From NCBI GenBank assembly GCA_028276605.1, contig JAPYWC010000022.1, positions 1-11,063 on the forward strand: a DNA stretch of 11,063 nucleotides. The letters are read 5' to 3'. Shown here piece by piece: positions 1 to 5,817 of the stretch. Position numbers and translations under genes: made by a program. This DNA comes from Desulfurococcales archaeon (GTDB taxonomy: Archaea > Thermoproteota > Thermoprotei_A > Sulfolobales > Ignisphaeraceae). Each line of letters opens with the position of its first letter. Position 1 is the first letter of the stretch. Below the pieces are notes generated by a model, which had not been told where the DNA came from, did not search any database, and saw only the letters and a program-made list of their open reading frames with translations.

Positions 1-899
1 TTTCCCTTCTCTTTGACAATCTTCTTACGCATGCCAGAATCCTTTACAGCTACAAAGACTCTACCAGCTTTTTCCAATAGATCGTGCCTGTTGACAAACT
101 CCTTATAGAGTAGCATAAGCTCCAAAACATCCCTGGCCATTCCATCATAATACACATTTGCATCAGGAATTCTTTCTGCTAACAGTGCTAAGATTTCCTG
201 GGATCTGCCTAGAGAAAATGCTGGTACAAGAACCGAGCCTCCATCATCAATAACACTCCTAACGGTTTCAACAAACATGTTTTCAACTTTTTCCCTAGGT
301 GGATGATCATAAGATCCATAGGTTGACTCCATAATAACTACATCAGCGTCTATTCCATTCAATTCTATTCCTTTCACAGTTCTGGTATCAATTAAATTGA
401 TGTCCCCTGTGTAAAGCAACCTTAAACCGTCCTTAAACTCTACTCTATACATTGTACTTCCAGGTATGTGACCTGCATTAATAGTGTCCACAGATACACT
501 GTCAAGGTCTATCCTTTCCCCCAGGTTGAACGTTGATACCGCCTTCATCATATTGTTTAGCTCTTCATATTCGAAAGGCAGGTAGTACCCTGATAATTTG
601 AGGAAGTCTTCAATCATTAATCTCGCTGTAATTGCTGTAAAGCGGCTCATAAATATAGGTACCTTTGAAGATACATAGAATAGTGGTGCTGCACCAACAT
701 GATCTAGGTGAGAGTGTGTAACTAGAATTGCCTTTACTTTCTTTGGAGCTATAGTTAGGGGTAGTAGTGGCTTATCGTCAATATCGAATGAGACTCCATA
801 GTCAAATAGCAGGTACTGTTCATCAACATCTCTTTTAACTGCTATAGCAGCTCTTCCAACCTCTCTTCCTCCACCAAGTGTTAATAGCTCTAACCTCAT
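1..899 (-). CDS. Beta-CASP metallo-beta-lactamase ribonuclease, aCPSF2-type (3' part beyond window)
   Basis: The first 299 residues of a zinc-dependent beta-CASP nuclease can be read; the C-terminal part lies off the left edge. Metallo-beta-lactamase motif 2 is visible as THSHLDH (residues 61-67), motif 3 as GHIPGS (H144), motif 4 as YTGD (D166), and beta-CASP motif A as ESTYG (E191). The protein begins directly with the lactamase strand (LLTLGGGREVGRAAI), with no KH domains ahead of it, which fits the KH-less archaeal aCPSF2 group rather than aCPSF1. Such enzymes are known as archaeal RNA endo/exonucleases acting in mRNA and RNA 3' processing and decay; the exact role here is inferred. The ATG at 899 is the natural start for that first strand, with a TATA-like box at 929-940. 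An aRNase J assignment is possible but less likely. Confidence 0.88.
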   Translation of the reverse strand, partial: MRLELLTLGGGREVGRAAIAVKRDVDEQYLLFDYGVSFDIDDKPLLPLTIAPKKVKAILVTHSHLDHVGAAPLFYVSSKVPIFMSRFTAITARLMIEDFLKLSGYYLPFEYEELNNMMKAVSTFNLGERIDLDSVSVDTINAGHIPGSTMYRVEFKDGLRLLYTGDINLIDTRTVKGIELNGIDADVVIMESTYGSYDHPPREKVENMFVETVRSVIDDGGSVLVPAFSLGRSQEILALLAERIPDANVYYDGMARDVLELMLLYKEFVNRHDLLEKAGRVFVAVKDSGMRKKIVKEKG

Positions 900-928
900 T
901 TTAGAGCTCTCTCCCCAATCACTCAATT

Positions 929-940
929 ACTTTTAAACTT
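929..940 (-). promoter_or_regulatory. TATA-like box for the aCPSF2-type gene
   Basis: On the - strand the sequence reads AAGTTTAAAAGT. Transcription about 26 bases downstream would start near 908, leaving a leader of only about 10 bases before the ATG at 899. The transcript would therefore be almost leaderless. This is inferred from spacing and A/T composition only. Confidence 0.4.
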
Positions 941-971
941 TAGAGCTTGTTTTGCGAAATCTGCTAACATC

Positions 972-1015
972 TTTTATATTTTGTTTTAAACACTTAAAAG
1001 ACTATCGTGTGAGGT
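972..1015 (+). promoter_or_regulatory. TATA-like box and ribosome site of the NAC gene
   Basis: TTTTATATT at 972-980 predicts a transcript start near 1002. GAGGT at 1011-1015 then sits 9 bases before the ATG at 1025, matching the crenarchaeal anti-Shine-Dalgarno sequence. A second A/T motif (TTAAAAG, 994-1000) is too close to the start to leave room for the GAGGT. Confidence 0.45.
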
Positions 1016-1024
1016 CAGTACCCC

Positions 1025-1408
1025 ATGTTCGGGCTCAACCCCAGGGAACTGCAAAAGCAGTTGAAGCAGTTAAAGCGCATGGGTATAAAGGTTGATCAGC
1101 TTCAGAATGTACAGAGAGTTGTTATTGAGCTTCAGGATAGGAGAGTTATTGTTGAGGAACCTGAAGTTTTTGTTATGGAGTTTGGAGGGCAAAAACTGTT
1201 CTATGTTGCTGGTAATGTGAAGGAAGAGATAGGAGTTAAACAAGCTGAAGAGAGGACCGAGACAGTAGTTAGTAAGATAAGTGAAGAGGATGTCAAGTTT
1301 GTTGCTGAATACCTGAATATAAGTCTTGAAGAAGCTAGAAAGCTTCTTGAAGAAGCTAAGGGGGATGTGGCTCTAGCTATTGAGATTGGGCAGACAAGAA
1401 AACGCTGA
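1025..1408 (+). CDS. nac: Nascent polypeptide-associated complex protein (archaeal NAC)
   Basis: This 127-residue protein is an archaeal alpha-NAC homologue. In the family, homodimers bind ribosomes and shield nascent chains in the cytoplasm. The N-terminus is rich in Lys, Gln and Leu (NPRELQKQLKQLKRMGIK), as in archaeal NAC. Residues about 21-65 form the beta-rich NAC domain, including VVIELQDRRVIVEEPEVFVM and GQKLFYVAG. After a charged linker, residues about 86-124 form a UBA domain (SEEDVKFVAEYLNISLEEA and the GDVALAIE helix). Length and domain order match the family. The start is set by GAGGT nine bases upstream. The 3' end overlaps the convergent small gene at 1377-1727 by 32 bases, so both stop codons lie inside the other gene. 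Confidence 0.96.
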   Translation: MFGLNPRELQKQLKQLKRMGIKVDQLQNVQRVVIELQDRRVIVEEPEVFVMEFGGQKLFYVAGNVKEEIGVKQAEERTETVVSKISEEDVKFVAEYLNISLEEARKLLEEAKGDVALAIEIGQTRKR

Positions 1409-1727
1409 GATTTAACGATAAGCATCTACATAGCTCCGCCAACATATCTAGAAGCTCATTATTTGATACTGCAGAGTATTGGGCGAGAAGAAGTTTCTGC
1501 TTAGCTTCAGCAATTCTCTCTACATAAACATTTTTGCACATCTCCCTGATATTGCGCATAATATTGCACGATTCAGCAAGAGATGCAAGTTCTATTAGCA
1601 CATATCTCCAAAGATAGTAATATTCGCGCTTATCTACCTCCAACACATGTAACTGATTAATGCAGAAGCTTGTGAATAGCCTAAGCTTATCTATGCACAC
1701 CTCGCCCACAACATTCCTGCCTAGCAA
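1377..1727 (-). CDS. Small hypothetical protein, unrecognised
   Basis: A 116-residue frame fills the otherwise empty space between NAC and the SpoIIM-like gene. I do not recognise it. It is mostly helical, rich in Leu, with seven cysteines and charged heptad-like stretches (RNIREMCKNVYVERIAEAKQ); there is no signal peptide or clear membrane segment. It would start at TTG 1727, because no ATG or GTG lies between that codon and the upstream in-frame stop; AGGGG lies 8 bases before it. A - strand TATA-like stretch at 1778-1787 fits a transcript start near 1755. The central part vaguely resembles the helical domain of archaeal GINS subunits, but that is only an impression. It could also be a chance frame. 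Confidence 0.45.
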   Translation of the reverse strand: MLGRNVVGEVCIDKLRLFTSFCINQLHVLEVDKREYYYLWRYVLIELASLAESCNIMRNIREMCKNVYVERIAEAKQKLLLAQYSAVSNNELLDMLAELCRCLSLNLSVFLSAQSQ

Positions 1728-1777
1728 TATGATGCCCCTACAATGCGTTCTTAATAGTTGGGTTTGTTAAGCTCCAA

Positions 1778-1798
1778 AATATTTTAACCTCTTAAAGT
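1778..1798. promoter_or_regulatory. A/T-rich divergent promoter region
   Basis: AATATTTTAA (1778-1787) reads as a TATA-like box toward the small - strand gene. CTTAAAGT (1791-1798) fits the + strand SpoIIM-like gene, with a transcript start near 1821. GGAG at 1836-1839, seven bases before the ATG at 1847, is the ribosome site of the latter. Confidence 0.3.
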
Positions 1799-1846
1799 CT
1801 TAAAGGGTTTTAGTAATGTGGCAGTAAATGATGAAGGAGTGAGTCA

Positions 1847-2404
1847 ATGGAAGTAGCGACTAGGTTTATACGGGATATCCCCATCTATGTCCTAGTAATG
1901 TTTCTTACAATAACCCTCTTTATTGCTGTAGCCATTTCTTTACCTCCTCCACATGAAATTATTGACACCCTTAATAAGACTGCTGAGAGGTTAAGAGAGA
2001 TTGCTAATAACCGTAATCTAGAGCAGATAATCGCTGCAATCTTCTTGAATAATGCATATGTTAATACCCTTATGGCCACACCCTTCATATCTCTGATTAT
2101 ATACCCATATGTGATCATCGTCACTGCCTGGACCCTAAGAGTGGGTGTCCCGTTGGAAGCCCTGTCAACTGCTATAACTCTTCTCCTGCTATCCCCACAC
2201 ACATATATCGAAATGTTTGCTTATAGCATAAGCTTTACATCATCTATTAGGGTAATGATAAGACTCATAAAGAGCATTAGGAGCAGCAATGCGCTTAACA
2301 AAGAGCATCTACTCTACTACCTATTCTCAGTTGCCGTGTCATTCGTAATCCTCTTCATAGCAGCTGTAGTTGAGGGTATATCAATACTTATTTTTAGACC
2401 TTAA
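1847..2404 (+). CDS. SpoIIM/DUF95-family integral membrane protein
   Basis: This 185-residue protein has a first membrane helix at about 12-32, a short polar loop rich in charged residues (36-58), a central hydrophobic block at 62-140 that probably holds two or three helices, and a last helix at about 155-181. The diagnostic part is FLNNAYVNTL (66-75) followed by LLSPHTYIEMFAYSIS (114-129), which corresponds to the family's F-x-x-N segment and its PHG-x-x-E-x-x-A motif; here Thr replaces the usual Gly. The name comes from a Bacillus sporulation protein, but archaeal members have no established function. No partner gene is obvious; the neighbours have their own promoters. The ATG is supported by GGAG seven bases upstream. 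The family call is fairly sure, the function unknown. Confidence 0.75.
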   Translation: MEVATRFIRDIPIYVLVMFLTITLFIAVAISLPPPHEIIDTLNKTAERLREIANNRNLEQIIAAIFLNNAYVNTLMATPFISLIIYPYVIIVTAWTLRVGVPLEALSTAITLLLLSPHTYIEMFAYSISFTSSIRVMIRLIKSIRSSNALNKEHLLYYLFSVAVSFVILFIAAVVEGISILIFRP

Positions 2405-2438
2405 AATCGCTAACCGAAGCTCAGCATACTGATGCTCA

Positions 2439-2501
2439 GATATAAAACGAGCGCCAAGCATTAAATAACTGAAAAACAACTGCATAACCATTATTAGGTG
2501 A
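2439..2501 (+). promoter_or_regulatory. TATA-like box and ribosome site of the SAM hydrolase gene
   Basis: AGATATAAAA at 2439-2448 predicts a transcript start near 2469. AGGTGA at 2496-2501 lies seven bases before GTG 2509 and decides that start. A small inverted repeat (AGCAT and ATGCT around 2422-2435) precedes the box; it may be chance or the end of the upstream transcript. Confidence 0.5.
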
Positions 2502-2508
2502 AGCTGTT

Positions 2509-3330
2509 GTGAGACCCCCTTGCAAGATAATAGCGCTCCTAACTGATTTTGGTTATGAGGATCCATACGTTGCTTCAATGAAAGGGGTTGCGCTCAGTAT
2601 TTGCCCCGATGTAAAGCTTATCGATATTACACACAGCATACCAAGTTTCGATATTGAGACAGGAGCGTTTACCCTACTTGCATCATACAAGTACTTTCCT
2701 CAAGGCACAATTTTCGTAGCTGTTGTTGACCCTGGCGTAGGCGGTCCACGAAGACCTTTACTTATTGTGACAAGGAACTACTACTTTATAGGTCCTGACA
2801 ATGGCTTACTCACAGCCGCAGCTGAGGATGATGGTATTGAAGCTGTAATAAAGATAGAGAATGAGCTGTATTTCAGGAAACCCGTCTCAGCATCATTTCA
2901 TGGAAGAGACATCTTCATGCCAACAGCAGCTTGGCTTGCCTGTGGTGTAGCTCCCGACACCTTTGGCTCACGCCAACCAATTGAGAGTATTGTAAGAAGC
3001 TCTATATCGATGTACATCAGTACTATTAGCGCAGACTGTGTAGAGGTCAGAGTTCTTCATATAGATAAGTTTGGCAATGTAATTCTATCTCAGCGTTACG
3101 ACTCATTAGAGAATGCTCTCGGCATTAAGCTGGGAGATAAAGTGTATGTTAGGTATAAGGGAGCAGAGTACGAAGCACTGGTAGCAAAGGTGTTCTCAGT
3201 TGCTAGCGAGAAACAGCTCGTTCTTTACAAGAATAGTTTTGACTTCGCAGAACTAGCTGTAAATAGGGGCTCTGCTAAGGATTTAATGGGTGTAAGAAAA
3301 GGGGATTCAATAATTATTTGCAGGAAATGA
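2509..3330 (+). CDS. S-adenosyl-L-methionine hydrolase (adenosine-forming), DUF62 family
   Basis: This 273-residue protein belongs to the SAM hydrolase family, relatives of fluorinase and chlorinase. Members use an activated water or hydroxide to split SAM into adenosine and methionine. Visible motifs are LLTDFGYEDPYVASMKG (10-26), VDPGVGGPRRPL (73-84), GPDNGLL (95-101) and FHGRDIF (130-136). These supply the expected Asp-Arg-His triad as D74, R81 and H131, with spacing close to that of the Pyrococcus enzyme. The C-terminal barrel carries IDKFGNVILS (185-194) and the closing NRGSAKDLMGVRKGD segment (252-266). Start at GTG 2509 is fixed by AGGTGA seven bases upstream and places the first strand (IIALLTDFG) at the N-terminus. 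It stands alone with its own promoter. The physiological role of the family, perhaps SAM level control, is unsettled. Confidence 0.92.
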   Translation: MRPPCKIIALLTDFGYEDPYVASMKGVALSICPDVKLIDITHSIPSFDIETGAFTLLASYKYFPQGTIFVAVVDPGVGGPRRPLLIVTRNYYFIGPDNGLLTAAAEDDGIEAVIKIENELYFRKPVSASFHGRDIFMPTAAWLACGVAPDTFGSRQPIESIVRSSISMYISTISADCVEVRVLHIDKFGNVILSQRYDSLENALGIKLGDKVYVRYKGAEYEALVAKVFSVASEKQLVLYKNSFDFAELAVNRGSAKDLMGVRKGDSIIICRK

Positions 3331-3361
3331 GAGGAATAAGCATAACAAAGTGGTTGCAGAC

Positions 3362-3417
3362 CGGGGGTAACCCGCCCATGCTCATCGGGCCCCGCTACGG
3401 GGCTCTATCACATGGGC
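3362..3417. ncRNA. G+C-rich nested stem-loop, candidate structured RNA of unknown class
   Basis: In A+T-rich surroundings, 3359-3418 is about two-thirds G+C. An outer stem pairs GCCCATG (3374-3380) with CATGGGC (3411-3417). An inner 8-bp stem pairs 3387-3394 with 3398-3405 around a 3-base loop. Between them is an internal loop of 6 and 5 bases. A small hairpin (CGGG at 3362-3365 with CCCG at 3371-3374) adjoins. Read on the - strand, the internal loop is TGATA opposite GATGAG, somewhat like a kink-turn. No tRNA T-arm, no SRP or RNase P signature, and no K-turn in the apical loop expected of an archaeal H/ACA guide is present. An A/T-rich imperfect palindrome at 3433-3450 could act as a promoter for the - strand. 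The strand and class are undecided. Confidence 0.45.
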
Positions 3418-3453
3418 TTAAGAAAACATATTGTTTTAAAGCTTAAAAGTTTT

Positions 3454-3508
3454 TCAGAAAGGGATGGAGCTCTTCACCGAAAATCTCCGATTTGGAGTCA
3501 CTCATCAT
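3454..3508 (-). ncRNA. Box C/D guide sRNA candidate (second of tandem pair)
   Basis: Reading the - strand: box C ATGATGA (3508-3502), guide GTGACTCCAAAT (12 nt), box D' CGGA (3489-3486, one change from CTGA), 8-nt spacer, box C' GTGAAGA (3477-3471, one change from the RTGATGA consensus), guide GCTCCATCCCTTT (13 nt), box D CTGA (3457-3454). Order and spacing match archaeal C/D sRNAs, which guide 2'-O-methylation by fibrillarin with L7Ae and Nop5. By the box D + 5 rule the targets would be AAAGGGATGGAGC (fifth base, G) and ATTTGGAGTCAC (fifth base, G). I cannot place these in an rRNA. T-rich sequence follows the D box. The degenerate internal boxes make this the weakest of the four. Confidence 0.65.
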
Positions 3509-3545
3509 CAAAAAATGTGAAAGATAATATGGTGTAATTAGTTTT

Positions 3546-3594
3546 TCAGCGCAATTCGCTTACATCATGAGTTCAGCGTAAAGGCGTTCATCAT
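3546..3594 (-). ncRNA. Box C/D guide sRNA (first of tandem pair)
   Basis: On the - strand: box C ATGATGA (3594-3588), guide ACGCCTTTACG (11 nt), box D' CTGA (3576-3573), spacer ACTC, box C' ATGATGT (3568-3562), guide AAGCGAATTGCG (12 nt), box D CTGA (3549-3546). All four boxes are essentially perfect in a 49-nt span, which is the canonical size of an archaeal C/D sRNA. Predicted targets are CGTAAAGGCGT (D' guide) and CGCAATTCGCTT (D guide), each methylated at the fifth base, an A. TGTATAGA at 3622-3615 is a plausible TATA box that would start transcription just before box C. It lies downstream of archaemetzincin on the same strand and 37 nt upstream of the next candidate sRNA. Confidence 0.88.
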
Positions 3595-3614
3595 GATGTA
3601 TTTGCATTAATGTT

Positions 3615-3622
3615 TCTATACA
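3615..3622 (-). promoter_or_regulatory. TATA-like box for the tandem C/D sRNAs
   Basis: TGTATAGA on the - strand is centred about 25 bases before box C of the first sRNA. This matches transcription starting within a few bases of the mature 5' end. The assignment rests on position alone. Confidence 0.35.
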
Positions 3623-3658
3623 TTGCGTAAAGTAGTGTAGAATAATAAACTTTCTCAC

Positions 3659-4207
3659 TTACTCTAAAATGTATTTCTCTGAAATTATGATCCCCCTCTC
3701 GCGCAACTTAGATGCACAATTCTTACAGAACTTATTGGTTTTTCTATCCACGTCTCTTACAGAGTTGCTGAAGTTCATTACGCATCCAGGCGTTTTGCAA
3801 TGTTCTAGACCTAGGAGATGGCCAAACTCATGTAATACCTCTTTTTCAACTCTGGAGAAGATGGTTGTTGTAGAGTTTCCTAGCATTAGTCGTGGCAAGA
3901 AAACTGCGGCTGATCGTAGCAATGGCATTGCAAGTCCAAACACAAAGTTGAGCCCTGGTACATATGCATCTCTGCTTGATAAAAGTATTGCATAGCTTTC
4001 CTCAGGCTTGAAATAACTTATGTGCTCTACAACTAAGTCGGCTAGGTACTGATCCCTATATGGGTCGTAGAACGTATCGGGGATCTCAACCCTGCGAATC
4101 TCAATAACCTCAGCATTGAAGACCTCTTGAATAACTGTGCGTGCAACCAGTAAAATTTCATGATTAATGTCAGCATCATAGAGGATCACTACCTTTAAGC
4201 TATTCAA
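3659..4207 (-). CDS. amzA: Archaemetzincin, zinc metalloprotease
   Basis: The signature HEFGHLLGLEHCKTPGCVM is the archaemetzincin form of the metzincin motif: HExxHxxGxxH supplies the three zinc ligands and the general base. It is followed by the family's Cys-x4-Cys-Met, then 17 residues and CKNC, the four cysteines of the second, structural zinc site. The first strand is LKVVILYDADI and the protein is cytoplasmic, without signal peptide or propeptide. Substrates of the family are not well known. The frame is open up to GTG 4243 (194 residues), but that codon lies inside box C' of the guide RNA at 4225-4274. I therefore choose TTG 4207: GGGGGTG ends six bases before it, the sRNA ends upstream of it, and the resulting 182 residues start right at the first strand. 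C/D sRNAs flank the gene on both sides. Confidence 0.93.
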   Translation of the reverse strand: MNSLKVVILYDADINHEILLVARTVIQEVFNAEVIEIRRVEIPDTFYDPYRDQYLADLVVEHISYFKPEESYAILLSSRDAYVPGLNFVFGLAMPLLRSAAVFLPRLMLGNSTTTIFSRVEKEVLHEFGHLLGLEHCKTPGCVMNFSNSVRDVDRKTNKFCKNCASKLRERGIIISEKYILE

Positions 4208-4210
4208 AGT

Positions 4211-4220
4211 CTGCACCCCC
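4211..4220 (-). promoter_or_regulatory. Ribosome site that decides the archaemetzincin start
   Basis: GGGGGTGCAG on the - strand places GGGGTG six bases ahead of TTG 4207. No comparable site precedes GTG 4243, where the sequence is part of the guide RNA. The site begins five bases after the end of box D, so one transcript could be cut between the sRNA and the mRNA. Confidence 0.5.
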
Positions 4221-4224
4221 TTAA

Positions 4225-4274
4225 TCAGCAATGCGGGAAACACATCATTTCTCAGCGCGCGAACTTCTCATCAC
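4225..4274 (-). ncRNA. Box C/D guide sRNA immediately upstream of archaemetzincin
   Basis: On the - strand: box C GTGATGA (4274-4268), guide GAAGTTCGCGCG (12 nt), box D' CTGA (4255-4252), spacer GAA, box C' ATGATGT (4248-4242), guide GTTTCCCGCATTG (13 nt), box D CTGA (4228-4225). All boxes match consensus and the 50-nt span is canonical. The D guide is complementary to CAATGCGGGAAAC, which from memory resembles the conserved archaeal 16S rRNA segment GCAATGCGGGAAACC; the fifth base, a G, would be methylated. The D' target CGCGCGAACTTC resembles sequence just upstream of that segment (GGCGCGAAAC...). If so, one RNA modifies two close 16S sites. The match is recalled, not computed. TTAAAGTAAT at 4311-4302 is a fitting TATA box. 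Confidence 0.9.
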
Positions 4275-4301
4275 TGAAAAATTTCTACTTTCACAAAACT
4301 T

Positions 4302-4311
4302 ATTACTTTAA
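4302..4311 (-). promoter_or_regulatory. TATA-like box for the sRNA/archaemetzincin unit
   Basis: TTAAAGTAAT on the - strand predicts a start near 4280, a few bases before box C of the sRNA at 4274. No second box lies between the sRNA and the archaemetzincin start, so both are probably made from this promoter. Confidence 0.4.
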
Positions 4312-4338
4312 CCCCACTATTATGTGTTGCACAGCCTT

Positions 4339-5682
4339 TCAATAGAATGATCTTATCTCTTCTTGTGGGAACAGCGAATTGAATGCCTCTCTAATTATGG
4401 GCATCTTATCCTTGAGCTCTCTCCTTATGTAAAGCCTTAGCATTAGTGCTGCTTTAGGCATGCTGAACCATGTAAACTCAAGTACATTTCTCTTTATAAT
4501 ACTCCCACTTTCTGAAAGTACCATAATCTCATTCTTTGACAACATTGGGTTTAGTGAAAGCTTTGGTGTGTCTATGAAGAAGCTGTAACCCCTTACAACA
4601 TCTAGTCCTCTATCCTTCAGTTCAACCTCGAGTAAGAGCTCAATAAGTTCCTTGCCCCTCGTGATTATATCTATTGGCAGCTTTGCATCTGAAACAGGAA
4701 GTCTATACTCTAACACAAGCTTGTAAGGTATTTTACGTGCTAAGAAATCTTTGACTTCCTTTAGAACAATAACATTGTTGTTGAATACAAGGCTGTAGTC
4801 GTCCAGCTCAACATATTTATTAGGATCTCTAATCACTTCGTCAAAATCTATAAGCTTTTTCTTGTCTATCAGCGCTATTATGTCGCCCAGAAACTTTGAT
4901 GCTGCTCTCACTGTCTTGTGGTAGTATACTGTGGAGAACATGTACATCCTCGCAAGCATGAGCTGTTCAAGAGCGTCTAAAGCTCTGTAATCAACTACAA
5001 GAGTGTTGCCATGTATCTTGAGGTAGTAAGCTATCCTCTCCCAATCTATATGGCTACCATATCCAGCTCCTGTGAAGTAGGAGTCCCTCAAGAGATAGTC
5101 TATTATGTCAGCACTAAAGACGCCTTTCAACAAGTAAAAGAATGCTCTCTCTGTGCCTATATCCTGAACCGCTTCCTTAAACGGCCATTCAAGCTCGCTT
5201 GAACTTCTTAATGCCTCTGAAATCACATTCAATTTATATCCATATTCTGTAACTATCTTCTCCACAGCTTCAGAAACATCGTGAACCTTCAATATGATTT
5301 CGGCGCCAATGTGCTCATGCGTAACACCACGAGGCAGTAGAACAACATCCTCAAAAAGATGACTATAGGGACCATGTCCTATATCATGTAAAAGCCCTAG
5401 AAGCCTCATAATAACTATGTATCTCTCAAGATCTTCCTGCTTAATCTTATGCTTTCTTAGAATTTCCCTAACCATAACCTCCATAACATGGGCTACACCA
5501 ATGCTGTGACTGAAACGAGTATGCACAGCGCCAGGATAAACAAAGTCAGCTACAGAAAGTTGTTTAATTCTTCTAAGCCTTTGAAACGCAAAGGAATCTA
5601 TGAGAGGCAACTCATGCTCATAAATCCTTATGTATCCGTGTATGGGATCCTTAACAATTTTGTACTTCTCCAGACGTGACAT
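4339..5682 (-). CDS. HD-domain phosphohydrolase, SAMHD1/dGTPase-like (COG1078 type)
   Basis: This 447-residue protein starts with the family's typical VKDPIHGYI (10-18). The HD site is complete: HTRFSHSIGVAHV (54-66, metal ligand H59), LLHDIGHGPYSH (97-108, H99 and D100), THEHIG (121-126) and SADIIDYLLRDSYFTG (190-205, final ligand probably D192). The layout matches metal-dependent dNTP triphosphohydrolases such as SAMHD1, which split dNTPs into nucleoside and triphosphate. Nucleotide hydrolysis is thus likely, but the substrate is not shown by sequence. The alpha/beta C-terminal region (about 290-447) is the usual extension of the group. ATG 5682 has only a weak ribosome site, but there is a clear TATA box 43 bases upstream. 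It is a single gene; the downstream archaemetzincin unit has its own promoter. Confidence 0.9.
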   Translation of the reverse strand: MSRLEKYKIVKDPIHGYIRIYEHELPLIDSFAFQRLRRIKQLSVADFVYPGAVHTRFSHSIGVAHVMEVMVREILRKHKIKQEDLERYIVIMRLLGLLHDIGHGPYSHLFEDVVLLPRGVTHEHIGAEIILKVHDVSEAVEKIVTEYGYKLNVISEALRSSSELEWPFKEAVQDIGTERAFFYLLKGVFSADIIDYLLRDSYFTGAGYGSHIDWERIAYYLKIHGNTLVVDYRALDALEQLMLARMYMFSTVYYHKTVRAASKFLGDIIALIDKKKLIDFDEVIRDPNKYVELDDYSLVFNNNVIVLKEVKDFLARKIPYKLVLEYRLPVSDAKLPIDIITRGKELIELLLEVELKDRGLDVVRGYSFFIDTPKLSLNPMLSKNEIMVLSESGSIIKRNVLEFTWFSMPKAALMLRLYIRRELKDKMPIIREAFNSLFPQEEIRSFY

Positions 5683-5724
5683 AACAATTAACCCTATTAC
5701 TGCCTAACGCTATCTTCCCGGCTA

Positions 5725-5734
5725 CATATAAAAA
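5725..5734 (-). promoter_or_regulatory. TATA-like box for the HD-domain gene
   Basis: TTTTTATATG on the - strand, centred near 5730, predicts transcription from about 5704 and a leader of some 20 bases before the ATG at 5682. Confidence 0.5.
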
Positions 5735-5817
5735 CATTGAGATTTCGATTAAAATCTTTTGAACTTTTTCGCACTGAATTTTAAGGTCTGTAAAGAGTAT
5801 TTTTAGTAGTATTGCAC

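Noticed and set aside
1829..1860. ATGATGA box C-like sequence on the + strand
   Set aside because: No CTGA follows within 60 bases; it is the leader of the SpoIIM-like gene, with GGAG as the ribosome site.
2422..2480. CTGATGC ... CTGA on the + strand upstream of the SAM hydrolase, like a C/D sRNA
   Set aside because: Box C lacks the final A, no D' or C' boxes are found, and the stretch contains the TATA-like box of the gene.
3374..3423. Reading of the G+C-rich hairpin as a standard H/ACA guide RNA
   Set aside because: The 3-base apical loop leaves no room for the K-turn or K-loop needed by L7Ae, and the nearest ACA is too far from the stem; only a weak AGA fits. Kept as an unclassified structured RNA.
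3669..3995. 108-residue open frame on the + strand
   Set aside because: It lies wholly antisense to archaemetzincin, whose zinc motifs are unmistakable.
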